From: DATAEU01 sp046735355
GTDB taxonomy: Bacteria; Actinomycetota; UBA4738; HRBIN12
NCBI GenBank assembly: GCA_046735355.1
Contig: JBKPTC010000027.1
Location: 1-49,872, forward strand
Reading direction: 5' to 3'
DNA length: 49,872 nt
Shown: positions 9,442 to 17,495 of the stretch, piece after piece
Layout: every line of letters starts with the position of its first letter
Numbering within the stretch: the first letter of the stretch is position 1
The notes under the pieces: generated by a model
Told to the model about the DNA's origin: nothing
Seen by the model: the letters and a program-made list of their open reading frames with translations, nothing else
Databases searched by the model: none
Translations under genes and position numbers: made by a program

Positions 9442-9923
9442 GCGCCGCCGGCCAGCGCCTCGACGATCATCTCCTCGAGATACGTCAGGTACGCGTACAG
9501 CGCGAACGCCGGCGTGCGCGGATCGGAGGGTCCGAAGTCGCCGGGCGTCGTCTCCTCGGTGACGTCGAGCCGCGTGCCGAGCACGAGCCGTAGATCGTTC
9601 ACGACCGCGAGCCAGCTCGAGAGCTCGTCCTCGGTCAGCCTGTTCGCGTCGATCGTTCGGCGCATCGTGGCGACCGCCGTGCTGCGCTGCTCGAGCAGAT
9701 CGCCGCGCACCATCCGATCGAACTCGGACGCGTGCTCGGCGTCGTCGAGATCGGCGCTCGGGAACAACCGCTTGAGCGCCGGGTCCGTCTCTCCGTCGCC
9801 CTCCCGCACGAGCTCGTCGAGCTGATCCGGAAGACCGCGGAGCACGTCACGCTGATCGCGCGGGATGTCGAGATCGAACGCGCCGTCGGACCGCCGCGTC
9901 ACGCGCGGTTCGCGGTCGCTCAT
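9438..9923 (-). CDS. DUF2017 family protein, ClpS-linked
   Basis: A 161-aa soluble helical protein; DUF2017 proteins are actinobacterial and usually lie beside clpS. It begins MSDREPRVTRRSDG and has a long charged middle with SEFDRMVRGDLL and ends YLTYLEEMIVEAL. Its ATG (9921-9923) overlaps the clpS stop as ATGA, so translation is coupled to clpS, which suggests a joint role in adaptor-mediated proteolysis. The exact function is unknown. Its stop overlaps the opposite-strand gene's stop at 9439-9440. Confidence 0.75.
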   Translation of the reverse strand: MSDREPRVTRRSDGAFDLDIPRDQRDVLRGLPDQLDELVREGDGETDPALKRLFPSADLDDAEHASEFDRMVRGDLLEQRSTAVATMRRTIDANRLTEDELSSWLAVVNDLRLVLGTRLDVTEETTPGDFGPSDPRTPAFALYAYLTYLEEMIVEALAGGA

Positions 9924-10216
9924 CGATCCTTCTGCATCGTGGCCCAGAGCCCGTGCGCGTGCAGACGCGCGACGTCGAACTCGCACTTCTCCTTCGAGCC
10001 GTGCGACACGGCCGCCTTGCCCTTGGTGTGCACGTCCATCATCAGCTTCGACGCCTTCTCGCGGCTGTAGCCGAACAGCTTCTGGAACACGTACGTCACG
10101 TACGACATCAGGTTGATCGGATCGTTCCACACGATCACGACCCACGGGATGTCCGGCTCGACGTCCTGATCGCCGGTCGGACGATCGATCTCGACGGGCG
10201 CGACGGCGCTCCTCAC
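9920..10216 (-). CDS. clpS: ATP-dependent Clp protease adaptor ClpS
   Basis: Delivers N-degron substrates to the ClpAP/ClpCP protease. The 98-aa protein has the ClpS core: WVVIVWNDPINLMSYV (the N-degron pocket NDP), VFQKLFGYSREKA, MMDVHTKGKAAV and the C-terminal LHAHGLWATM. A GTG at 10216 is the only suitable start before the core; the arginine-rich extension upstream is noise. It overlaps the DUF2017 gene by 4 bases, and the exchanger gene lies 26 bases upstream. Confidence 0.92.
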   Translation of the reverse strand: MRSAVAPVEIDRPTGDQDVEPDIPWVVIVWNDPINLMSYVTYVFQKLFGYSREKASKLMMDVHTKGKAAVSHGSKEKCEFDVARLHAHGLWATMQKDR

Positions 10217-10242
10217 GGACCGAGGATACGCCGGGCGAGCGC

Positions 10243-11331
10243 TCAGCCGTTCGGCAGCGTCCGGACGAAGAAGAACGACATCGCGATGATGACGTACGTC
10301 GCGATCAGCTGGAGGCCCTCGAGCCAGTTGGACCGCCCGTCGCGCAGGATGAGCGCCACGACGAGCACCGAGACGCCGACGGCGGCGACCTCGAATGGGC
10401 TGAACACGAAGTCCATGGGGTGGCCGACCGCGAGGCTGATGAACACGAGCGACGGCGTGACGAACAACGCGATCTGCAGCGACGAGCCGATCGCGATCTC
10501 GATCGTCGCGTCGACCTTGTTGCGGATCGCGAACATCACGGCCGTGCTGTGCTCGGCGGCGTTGCCGATGATGGGCACGAGGATGAGGCCGACGAACAGC
10601 CTCGACAGCCCGAGGCCGGCAAGGGCCGGCTCGAGCGCACCGACCAGGAGCTCGGATTCGACGGCGACGAGCGCCGTGACGACGAGCAGGGTCACGACCG
10701 AACGCCGAACGCTCCACTCGGGCCGCTCGTCCTCCTGCGGCGTGCGGAACAGCTCGCGGTGCGTCACGTACATGAAGATCAACATCGCGACGTACAGCGT
10801 CATGAGGACGGCCGCGATGACGAGGCTCACGATCTCGCGCTGCTGCTGTCCGTGCTGTCCCGTCGTGAGAACGAACAGCGCCGGCATCAACAGCCCCGCG
10901 ACGGCGAGCGCGAGCGAGGACGTCTCCACGCCCGCCGCATCGATCGAGAACTCCTGCTCCTTGTTGCGAAGCCCGCCGACGAAGAACGAAAGGCCGAGCA
11001 CGAGCAGCAGGTTGCCGATGATCGAACCGGTCAGCGACGCCTTCACGATCTCGATCTCGTCGTCGAGGATCAGGAAGATCGCGATGATCAGCTCGGTGAC
11101 GTTGCCGAACGTCGCGTTGAGCAGGCCGCCGATCCGCGGGCCGGCATGCAGCGCCAGCTGATCGGTCGACCGACCGATCATGCCGGCCAGCGGCAGGATC
11201 GCGGCCGCCGATGTGACGAACGTGAGCAGGGCGTCGTGCAGGATCAGGTCGCTCGCGAGCGAGATCGGCACGAAGACGAGCAGCCATTCGAGGCGTGGTC
11301 TGAGGATCGCGCGCAACGAGCCACCTGCCAT
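10243..11331 (-). CDS. cax: Ca2+/H+ antiporter, CaCA/CAX family
   Basis: Exports calcium in exchange for protons across the cytoplasmic membrane. Ten or eleven hydrophobic helices are seen. The two inverted cation-binding repeats carry GNVTELIIAIFLI (about residue 75) and GNAAEHSTAVMFAI (about residue 252), the diagnostic CAX motifs. Full length at 362 aa. It lies 26 bases upstream of clpS on the same strand and may share a transcript. No SigB-type promoter is visible upstream. Confidence 0.92.
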   Translation of the reverse strand: MAGGSLRAILRPRLEWLLVFVPISLASDLILHDALLTFVTSAAAILPLAGMIGRSTDQLALHAGPRIGGLLNATFGNVTELIIAIFLILDDEIEIVKASLTGSIIGNLLLVLGLSFFVGGLRNKEQEFSIDAAGVETSSLALAVAGLLMPALFVLTTGQHGQQQREIVSLVIAAVLMTLYVAMLIFMYVTHRELFRTPQEDERPEWSVRRSVVTLLVVTALVAVESELLVGALEPALAGLGLSRLFVGLILVPIIGNAAEHSTAVMFAIRNKVDATIEIAIGSSLQIALFVTPSLVFISLAVGHPMDFVFSPFEVAAVGVSVLVVALILRDGRSNWLEGLQLIATYVIIAMSFFFVRTLPNG

Positions 11332-11445
11332 CGAGCCGAACCGTAGCGGGTCGAGCGGCTGCCGCGCGGGCGGCTACTCGTCGTCGGGCGGCCGGGTGGG
11401 CGCGATCCCGTACTCGTTGCCGCTAGTGGTCGCAGGCCGCCACCG

Positions 11446-11673
11446 CTACCACCGCCGGTCGGCGGCGTACGTGGCGATGCGCGTTGCGACCGAGCGCGCA
11501 CTCGCGAGGAGCGGCGCCGTCACGGTCGGAACGGGCGGCTCGTCCGGCTGGGGCGGCGGCTGCGGAACCGGCGTCGGAGGCGCCGGCGGATGCGGCGGCT
11601 GCGGCGAAGGCCCCGGCGGCTGCGGGTCGCCGGCGGCCGGGCGGTCGAGCTCGATGCGGGTGCAAAGCTGCAT
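11446..11673 (-). CDS. Small proline-rich protein
   Basis: A 75-aa protein with an uninterrupted proline-rich centre (PQPPGPSPQPPHPP and PQPPPQPDEPP) between a short N-terminus (MQLCTRIELDRP) and a helical C-terminus ending YAADRRW. It is short and compositionally odd, but it has an ideal ribosome site (GGAGG 5 bases before ATG 11673) and a full GTTT-N16-GGGTAG promoter 27 bases upstream, so it is probably real. The family and function are unknown. Confidence 0.6.
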   Translation of the reverse strand: MQLCTRIELDRPAAGDPQPPGPSPQPPHPPAPPTPVPQPPPQPDEPPVPTVTAPLLASARSVATRIATYAADRRW

Positions 11674-11699
11674 GGGTTCCTCCGTGTCTCTGATGGCCG

Positions 11700-11725
11700 C
11701 TACCCGAGCAGCGCTGCGCCCAAAC
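11700..11725 (-). promoter_or_regulatory. SigB-type promoter of the proline-rich gene
   Basis: On the minus strand, GTTT (11722-11725), a 16-base spacer and GGGTAG (11700-11705). It matches the SigB/SigF consensus and the other copies in this window. Confidence 0.75.
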
Positions 11726-11761
11726 GGTTCCGACCCGTCGGTCACCTGGTCCGCCGCCGGC

Positions 11762-11787
11762 GTTCACCCGCCGCGAGCCGGGGGTAT
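11762..11787 (+). promoter_or_regulatory. SigB-type promoter of the DksA-like operon
   Basis: GTTC (11762-11765), 16 bases, GGGTAT (11782-11787), 44 bases before ATG 11832. The -35 differs from GTTT by one base. Confidence 0.7.
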
Positions 11788-11831
11788 ATCGCGACGGCCC
11801 CGACGAGGACACCCGCACGAAAGGGATCGAG

Positions 11832-12224
11832 ATGCCCAACCACGTGAACACCACGCGCGCACGGACGCGTCTGGACGATGAGCGAGACCGCCTGCTGCGC
11901 ATCAAGGAGTCGCTGTCGGGCGAGCCCGGACAGGGCGGTGGTTCGGAGCGCGACGCGCTGTCCGAGCTGTCGCTCGCCGACCAGCATCCCGCGGACCTCG
12001 GCACCGAAATGTTCGAGCGGGAGAAGGACGCCTCGATCCTGGAACGGGTCGAGGCCGAGATCGCGGACGTCGACCGCGCGCTGAAGCGCCTCGACGAGGG
12101 AACGTACGGGCTGTGCGAGGCGTGCGGCCGCGAGATCACCAGGGCCCGCCTCGAGATCAAGCCCGAGGCCCGGTTCTGCGTGGACGATCAGGCGATGGCC
12201 GAGCGCGAGGCGCGCGCGAGCTGA
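11832..12224 (+). CDS. TraR/DksA family zinc-finger protein
   Basis: A 130-aa protein of the DksA/TraR family, which binds the RNA polymerase secondary channel. It has an N-terminal coiled-coil stretch (residues 10-80, acidic, ending VEAEIADVDRALKRLDEGTYG) and the zinc finger CEACGREI...RFCVDDQ. The fourth metal ligand, normally cysteine, is aspartate (CVDD), as in some DksA homologues with reduced cysteine count. It is first in a likely operon with the DUF5709 gene (10-base gap) and a small membrane protein. Confidence 0.85.
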   Translation: MPNHVNTTRARTRLDDERDRLLRIKESLSGEPGQGGGSERDALSELSLADQHPADLGTEMFEREKDASILERVEAEIADVDRALKRLDEGTYGLCEACGREITRARLEIKPEARFCVDDQAMAEREARAS

Positions 12225-12234
12225 GGAGCGCGAC

Positions 12235-12681
12235 ATGAGCGACCAGACGAGCGACGAACGACCCGGCCGGGAGCCGCAGCTCGAGGACGAGGGCATCCCC
12301 GACCACGAGGGACCGCTGGCGTCGAAGGTTCGGACCGGCGACCAGCAGGACGGCATGATCCCGCCGGGCGATCGGCCGCAGGCGGCCGACGACTTCGGAA
12401 CGACGGCGGCGGAGCAGCTCCGTGGCGAGTCGCTGACGGCGCGGCTCGAGGAGGAGGAGCCCGACGTGCCGGTTCCGCCGGCCGAGCGCGACGACCCCGG
12501 CCAGCCGACGATGCGCGGCGACGCCGAGACGGACGAGGAGGCGGAGCTCGTGGCGAGCGAGTTCGACGACGTACCCGGTGAGAGCGCCGAGGAGGCCGCC
12601 GTGCGCTCGGTTCCCGAGGGCGAGGTGCCCGGGGCCTACGACGCGCCCGACGACGACTACGTCGACGAGGAGAGCGCATAG
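12235..12681 (+). CDS. DUF5709 family acidic protein
   Basis: A 148-aa, very acidic, probably disordered protein. The stretch PPGDRPQAADDFGTTAAEQ followed by GESLTARLEEEEPDV matches the DUF5709 pattern found in actinobacterial stress genes. No transmembrane or catalytic motif is seen. ATG 12235 is preceded by GAGGAG. Its stop touches the start of the next gene, so the two are co-translated. Function unknown. Confidence 0.75.
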   Translation: MSDQTSDERPGREPQLEDEGIPDHEGPLASKVRTGDQQDGMIPPGDRPQAADDFGTTAAEQLRGESLTARLEEEEPDVPVPPAERDDPGQPTMRGDAETDEEAELVASEFDDVPGESAEEAAVRSVPEGEVPGAYDAPDDDYVDEESA

Positions 12682-12933
12682 ATGGACGCGAGCCGCGGCG
12701 CCATCGGCGAGACCGTCGAGACGGCCAAGGCCTTGCTCGCGTCCGACCGAGGACGGGCGGCGCGGGCGGCCGTGGCGGCCGGCGTCATCGTCGCGGCGCC
12801 GATCGTGATGCGGCTGCCGGTCGTACGCGCGCATCCGATCGGCCGGCTGGTCGCGCTCGTCGGCGGCGCCGCCGTCCTGATCAAGGCCGCCGAGGCGATC
12901 CGCGACTGGGAGCCCGAGCTGCGACCGGTTTGA
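12682..12933 (+). CDS. Small membrane protein
   Basis: 83 aa. An amphipathic N-terminal helix is followed by hydrophobic segments (AAVAAGVIVAAPIVM and LVALVGGAAVLIKAAEAI). The ATG follows the upstream TAG directly, and no other start is needed. Third gene of the DksA-like operon. No named family is recognised; such proteins often accompany stress operons in actinobacteria. Confidence 0.65.
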   Translation: MDASRGAIGETVETAKALLASDRGRAARAAVAAGVIVAAPIVMRLPVVRAHPIGRLVALVGGAAVLIKAAEAIRDWEPELRPV

Positions 12934-12952
12934 CGGCCGCTGCGGCGGGAAT
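12928..12952 (+). promoter_or_regulatory. SigB-type promoter of the 53-aa gene
   Basis: GTTT (12928-12931), 15 bases, GGGAAT (12947-12952). It overlaps the stop codon of the preceding gene and lies 79 bases before ATG 13032. Confidence 0.55.
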
Positions 12953-13031
12953 CCTCCGATCGCCCGGGAGCGCCGACGAAGCCCGTTCGACGCCCGGGAG
13001 CTGAAGGTCTCGAGGGGAAGGAGCGCTCGGA

Positions 13032-13193
13032 ATGTGCATGAGCTGCGGATGCGGTGAGCTGAACGAGAAGCACGGCAATGACGCGAACATCACGTGGGAC
13101 GACGTGCAGGCGGCCGCCAGGGCCGCGGACGCGTCGCCCGACCAGGTGATGAAGAACCTGCAGGAGGCGTTCGGCAAGGCGAAGGCCGCCTAG
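13032..13193 (+). CDS. Small cysteine-rich N-terminus protein (53 aa)
   Basis: A short gene with start ATG 13032, ribosome site GAAGGAG and stop TAG 13191-13193. The product begins MCMSCGCGELNEKHGN, followed by a helical segment (DDVQAAARAADASPDQVM). Small actinobacterial proteins with this N-terminal CMSCGCG pattern are recurrent; the cysteines could bind a metal. No function is known to me. Confidence 0.7.
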   Translation: MCMSCGCGELNEKHGNDANITWDDVQAAARAADASPDQVMKNLQEAFGKAKAA

Positions 13194-13264
13194 CCGGTCC
13201 AGCACGCAGCGAACGCGGGCGGTTCTTCAGCTCGTCGCATCGCGGCCTCGCACCGCCGACGCGG

Positions 13265-13786
13265 TCACCCGAGCAACAGCGTGATCGCCTCGTCCAGCGA
13301 AGCCGCCACCTCGGGCGCGCGATCGATCTCCTCGGATCGCGTCACGTCCGTCGGAACGAGGATCGGTCTCGCGCGGGCCGCGAGCGCGGCCTCGACGTCG
13401 GCGCCGACGTCGCCGATCAGTGCCGACCGCTCGGGCCGGACACCGAGCGCTTCGGCCGCGCGTCGAACCAGCCCGGGCCGCGGCTTCCGGCAGTCGCATC
13501 CATCCGACGCGACGTGCGGGCACACGAACATCGGTCCGATCGGGCCGATCAGCTCCTCGATCCGGCGGTGCACCGCCTCGACGTCCGGCATCGAGATCAG
13601 CCCGCGGCCGATCGCGCTCTGGTTCGACACGATCGCCATCGGGATCCCGGCGGACCGCACGCGTTCGAGCGCCTCGCGCACGCCGTCGATCGGCCGCACC
13701 TTCTCCGGATCGCCGTTGTAGGGGACATCGACGACGAGCGTGCCGTCGCGGTCGAGCAGGATCGCGTGCGGCCGAGACCGCTCCAC
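13265..13786 (-). CDS. gmhB: D-glycero-beta-D-manno-heptose 1,7-bisphosphate 7-phosphatase (HAD-IIIA)
   Basis: Removes the 7-phosphate of heptose bisphosphate in nucleotide-heptose synthesis. HAD motifs: LLDRDGTL (nucleophile and acid Asp), IVSNQS, CRKPRPG and LIGDVGADVEAA. The zinc loop is present as CPH...GCDC. 173 aa is usual for GmhB; a histidinol-phosphatase-like activity is the main alternative. The start is GTG 13786, one base after the carbamoyltransferase stop, so it is co-translated with that gene. Last gene of the cluster; 13194-13264 downstream shows no hairpin. Confidence 0.82.
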   Translation of the reverse strand: MERSRPHAILLDRDGTLVVDVPYNGDPEKVRPIDGVREALERVRSAGIPMAIVSNQSAIGRGLISMPDVEAVHRRIEELIGPIGPMFVCPHVASDGCDCRKPRPGLVRRAAEALGVRPERSALIGDVGADVEAALAARARPILVPTDVTRSEEIDRAPEVAASLDEAITLLLG

Positions 13787-13787
13787 G

Positions 13788-15437
13788 TTACGCCGCGAGC
13801 CGGTCGAACAGGCGCTCGCGTCGAACGAGGAACGGGCCCATCGCGAGCGCCGTCACCGGCGCCGAGCCGAAGACCTCGAGCGCATCGTGCGGGGAGTTCA
13901 CGATCGGGCGGCCCGCGGTGTTCAGGCTGGTGTTGATCACGACCGGCACGCCGGTACGCCGTTCGAACGCCTCGAGCATGCGAGCCACGAGCGGCTCGTC
14001 GTGCCGGTTCACCGTCTGGATGCGCGCCGAGCCGTCAACGTGCGTCGCCGCCGGGATCCGGCTCCGCCATTCGGGTCGGACGTCGTGCGTGAACAGCATG
14101 TAGGGGCTCGGGAGCGGACCGTCGAAGATCGCGTTCGCTCGTTCCGCCAGGACCATCGGCGCGACCGGTCGGAACTGCTCCCGACCCTTGACCTCGTTCA
14201 GCCGCTCGAGGTTGTCGGGGTTCCTCGGATCGGCCAGCAGGCTTCGGTGCCCGAGCGCGCGCGGACCGTACTCCGCGCGGCCCTGGAACCAGGCGACGAT
14301 GCCGTCGTTCGCGACGACCTCCGCGACAGTGTCGGCGACGTCCGCCGGCCGATCGAACCCGAGGTCCGCTCGGACCAACGCATCCTCGATCTCGTCGTCG
14401 GTCCACTCCGGCCCGAGCGCCGCCGTCGGCATCGGCCGCACGTCGTCTCCGAGCGCGTTGGCGACCGCGAGCGCCGCGCCGAGCGCGGTTCCCGCATCGC
14501 CGGCCGCCGGCTGCACCCACAGCGACGAGAACGGCCCCTCGCGCGAGATCCGCGAGTTCGCGAGGCAGTTCAACGCGACGCCGCCGGCCATGACGAGCGC
14601 GTCGTCACCGGTCCGCTCGTGGATCCACCCGGCGAGCTCGAGCAGCACCTCCTCGAGCCGGACCTGCACGCTCATCGCGAGGTCGGCGTGGCCAGGTTCC
14701 CAGGCCTCGCCCGTGCGCTCGTCCACGAACCTCGACCACTCGATGTCGTCGAGCTCGAACCCACCCTCCGGCGTCGTGCGGATCGCGCGCCGGAGGTCGT
14801 CGAGGAACACGGGCTTCCCGTACGCCGCGAGCCCCATCACCTTGTACTCGTCGGACGAGCGCCGGAAGCCGAGGTGCTCGGTGACGTCCTCGTACATCAA
14901 CCCGAGCGAATGCGGCAGCGGCTGCGTCGCGAGCACGGTCAGGTCGCCGTCGACCGATCGACCCGCGAGATACGACGTGCGCTCGCCGCGGCCGTCGAGC
15001 ACCATCACGCTGGCCGTGCGATGTGGGCCGGCGAGGAACGCCGACGCCGCGTGGGCGACGTGATGCGGCACGAACCGCACGATCGCCTGATCGATCCCGG
15101 GCAGCGCGGTTCGCAGGAACAGCGGCGCCCGCGTCGCGAACAGCGTGCGGAGCCCCTCCCATCCGTCCGCCGTCACGTCCGCGCCGGGCGCCGGCGCGAG
15201 CGACGGGTCGTACGAGTACGCGATCGCGTCGAGGTCCTCGGCGGCGATGCCGGCGACTTCGAGGCACCACCGCATGGACCGCTCGGGCAACTCCCAGGTG
15301 GAGAACGGAACCGAGTCCTTCCCGTGCTTGCGGCGCGAGAAGCGCTCCTCCTCCGCGGCCGCGACGACCTCGCCGTCGACGACGAGCGCCGACGCCGGGT
15401 CGTGGAAGACCGCGTTGATGCCGAGAACCTTCGCCAC
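13788..15437 (-). CDS. Carbamoyltransferase, NodU/CmcH family
   Basis: Transfers a carbamoyl group from carbamoyl phosphate, usually onto a sugar hydroxyl. The N-terminal Kae1-like domain shows LGINAVFHDPASALVVDG, HHVAHAASAF and MAGGVALNCLANSRI; the C-terminal domain begins around EYGPRALGHRSLLADPR and ends with INTSLN. 549 aa, full length. The start is GTG 15437 with AGGAGG upstream, so the longer reading to 15467 is not used. It has its own SigB-type promoter in the 81-base gap after the GT9 gene. Its place among glycosyltransferases suggests it decorates their product. Confidence 0.88.
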   Translation of the reverse strand: MAKVLGINAVFHDPASALVVDGEVVAAAEEERFSRRKHGKDSVPFSTWELPERSMRWCLEVAGIAAEDLDAIAYSYDPSLAPAPGADVTADGWEGLRTLFATRAPLFLRTALPGIDQAIVRFVPHHVAHAASAFLAGPHRTASVMVLDGRGERTSYLAGRSVDGDLTVLATQPLPHSLGLMYEDVTEHLGFRRSSDEYKVMGLAAYGKPVFLDDLRRAIRTTPEGGFELDDIEWSRFVDERTGEAWEPGHADLAMSVQVRLEEVLLELAGWIHERTGDDALVMAGGVALNCLANSRISREGPFSSLWVQPAAGDAGTALGAALAVANALGDDVRPMPTAALGPEWTDDEIEDALVRADLGFDRPADVADTVAEVVANDGIVAWFQGRAEYGPRALGHRSLLADPRNPDNLERLNEVKGREQFRPVAPMVLAERANAIFDGPLPSPYMLFTHDVRPEWRSRIPAATHVDGSARIQTVNRHDEPLVARMLEAFERRTGVPVVINTSLNTAGRPIVNSPHDALEVFGSAPVTALAMGPFLVRRERLFDRLAA

Positions 15438-15470
15438 GCGACGTGCCTCCTGACGGCTCGAGCGCACGGA

Positions 15471-15496
15471 CTACCCGGGAGCCGCTGCAGGCAAAC
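15471..15496 (-). promoter_or_regulatory. SigB-type promoter of the carbamoyltransferase-gmhB pair
   Basis: On the minus strand, GTTT (15493-15496), 16 bases, GGGTAG (15471-15476), 33 bases before GTG 15437. Confidence 0.75.
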
Positions 15497-15518
15497 GGTG
15501 TGCGCGGTGCTCGACGGC

Positions 15519-16673
15519 TCAGGACCCGGCCGGAACGAGCGCGCCGCCCGACGTCCCCGCGTCCGCCGCGCCGCCCGGCCGCTCGCGCGACGACGTCCGG
15601 GTGTCCAGCTCCGCGACCGCCGTCGCGACCTCGCTCGGCTCGACGCCGCGCAAACACAGGTGGTGCCCCTCGCGGCAGACGCTCGAGAAACAGTTGCGGC
15701 ACGGCACGTCGTGGAACAATACGCGCGAGGGCACGCGCCACGGCGTGTGCTGCGGGTTCGTGAGGGCGTAGAGGTCGACGACCGGCGTGCCGACGGCGGC
15801 CGCGATGTGCGCCGGACCCGTGTTGTTGCTCAGGAGCACGGGCGCGGCCTCGATGACCGCGGCGAGCTCGTCGAGCTCGAGCCGGCCGGCGAGCGAGGCG
15901 GACGGCGCGTCCATCGCGCGGCGGATGTCCTCCACGAGCTCGATCTCGCCTGCGGAGCCTGTGAAGAGGACGTGAAACCCGTCCGCCGACATCAGGCGGG
16001 CGGCGCGCGCGAACAGGTCCGCCGGATACCGCCGGGACGGCGCGCTCGAGCCCGGATGCGCGACCATCCATCGCTCCCCCGGCTCGATGCCCGCCTCGTG
16101 CAGGTGCGTTCGCGCTCGCGCTCGGGCCGCGTCGGGAACGCGGAGCGACAGCCGCTCGTCGGCGGTCGTGCGCCCGATCGCGGCGGCGAGGTCGAGCTGG
16201 CGGCGGACCTCGTGGCGGATGCCTGCCTCCGGCTCCGTCTCGCGGATCCAGTCCGTCAGCAGCACGTACGGGTTCTCGCGGCAGTGCGCCGCTCGGAGCG
16301 GGATGCCTGCGAGGTGCGCGAGCATCGCCGCCGGCAGCGCGCTCTGCGAGAACACCGTGAAGATCACCGCCGCGTCGAACGCGCGCGCTCGCAGCCGGTC
16401 CACCATCGCGAGGTCGACGTCGGGATCGACGCGCGACGAGTGCTTCATCCACGGCGCCTCGTACGCGATCACGTCGTCGATCTCGGGGACCAGCCGCGCG
16501 ATCGAGGCGCCCGCGGGCGACGTCAGGAGTGTGAGGCGCGTGCCTTCGACGCCTCGGAGCGCCCGGAGCGCCGGCGTCGTCATCAGCACGTCGCCGACGG
16601 CGTCGAGCCGCACCGCGAGGACGTTCAGCGCCGACGCCCAGCCACCCTCGCGGACGGCGGCGGCGTCCGTCAC
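15519..16673 (-). CDS. Glycosyltransferase family 9 (ADP-heptose:LPS heptosyltransferase-like)
   Basis: GT-B fold enzyme of the heptosyltransferase family. Seen: N-terminal LNVLAVRLDAVGDVLMTTPALRAL (split in family alignments as RLxxxGDVLxTTP), central VAHPGSSAPSRRYPADLFARA and donor-site NNTGPAHIAAAVGTPVVDLY. The C-terminus has a cysteine cluster (CRNCFSSVCREGHHLCL). GTG 16673 overlaps the SDR stop as GTGA, giving 384 aa. Donor is probably a nucleotide heptose made by the GmhA-like, HldE and GmhB enzymes here; the acceptor is unknown because no LPS is expected. Confidence 0.82.
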   Translation of the reverse strand: MTDAAAVREGGWASALNVLAVRLDAVGDVLMTTPALRALRGVEGTRLTLLTSPAGASIARLVPEIDDVIAYEAPWMKHSSRVDPDVDLAMVDRLRARAFDAAVIFTVFSQSALPAAMLAHLAGIPLRAAHCRENPYVLLTDWIRETEPEAGIRHEVRRQLDLAAAIGRTTADERLSLRVPDAARARARTHLHEAGIEPGERWMVAHPGSSAPSRRYPADLFARAARLMSADGFHVLFTGSAGEIELVEDIRRAMDAPSASLAGRLELDELAAVIEAAPVLLSNNTGPAHIAAAVGTPVVDLYALTNPQHTPWRVPSRVLFHDVPCRNCFSSVCREGHHLCLRGVEPSEVATAVAELDTRTSSRERPGGAADAGTSGGALVPAGS

Positions 16674-17449
16674 GGCCAGGAGCTCTCGCGCATCGGGATG
16701 ACCATGACCTCGGGGATGACCGTCTCCTCCGGCTGCAGCAGGAGATACCTGATCGTGTCGGCGACGTTGGCCGGATCCTGCAGGACGTCCGGATCGAGGT
16801 CCGGGAAGCGGTCGAGCAGGAACGGCGTCCGCATCCCGCCTGCGACGACCGCGCTCACCTTGATGCCGAGCGCCCGCGCCTCGGCGTGCAGCGCGTGGCT
16901 GAACCCGAGCAGCCCCCACTTGCTGGCGTGATACGCCGACGCGTTCGGCCACGCGCGCTTGGCGGCGGTCGAGACGACGTTGACGATGTGGCCGCCTTTC
17001 CGTTCGCGCATGATCGGGAAGACCGCGCGGGACATGACCACGGGGCCGCGCAGATTGACCGCGAGGATCCGGTCCCAGTCCTCCACCGTGATCTCGTCGA
17101 ACGGCGCGGTGACGTCGGTTCCGGCGTTGTTGATTAGCACGTCCAGCCGGCCGAAGCGGTCCGCGACCGACCGAACCGCCGCCTCGGCGCGGTCGGCGTC
17201 CGTCACGTCGAGCTCGAGCGCCTCGGCGCGACCGCCCGCATCGCGCACCGACGATGCGGTCCGCTCCGCGAGATCGGTCCGCACGTCGGCCGCGATGACG
17301 TCGGCCCCCGACCGCCCGAGCCGCCGGACGATCGCCTCGCCGAGCCCGCGCGCGCCGCCGGTGACGAGGACGACGCGGCCGGCCAGCGCCTCGTCGGTCG
17401 CGGCCTCCTCGCGGAGGTTGACGCGCATCTCCTCGACGTCCCGTGCCAT
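16670..17449 (-). CDS. Short-chain dehydrogenase/reductase
   Basis: Classical SDR, 259 aa, NAD(P)-dependent. Seen: the TGGARGLGEAI nucleotide-binding motif, NNAG, and the catalytic Ser...YHASK. ATG 17449 is chosen for its AGGAGG ribosome site. It lies 46 bases after the GT4-GmhA gene and is coupled to the GT9 gene downstream. It is not HldD-like (that family is an extended SDR), so it is more likely to reduce or oxidise a sugar or lipid in the same pathway. Substrate unknown. Confidence 0.83.
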   Translation of the reverse strand: MARDVEEMRVNLREEAATDEALAGRVVLVTGGARGLGEAIVRRLGRSGADVIAADVRTDLAERTASSVRDAGGRAEALELDVTDADRAEAAVRSVADRFGRLDVLINNAGTDVTAPFDEITVEDWDRILAVNLRGPVVMSRAVFPIMRERKGGHIVNVVSTAAKRAWPNASAYHASKWGLLGFSHALHAEARALGIKVSAVVAGGMRTPFLLDRFPDLDPDVLQDPANVADTIRYLLLQPEETVIPEVMVIPMRESSWP

Positions 17450-17495
17450 CCCAACCTCCTTCGAGCGAAGCTCCGAACCGACCGCTTGCGCGCGC

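Noticed and set aside
16670..17449. SDR considered as the missing HldD epimerase
   Set aside because: It has classical SDR motifs (NNAG, YHASK, 259 aa), whereas HldD is an extended SDR of more than 300 residues.
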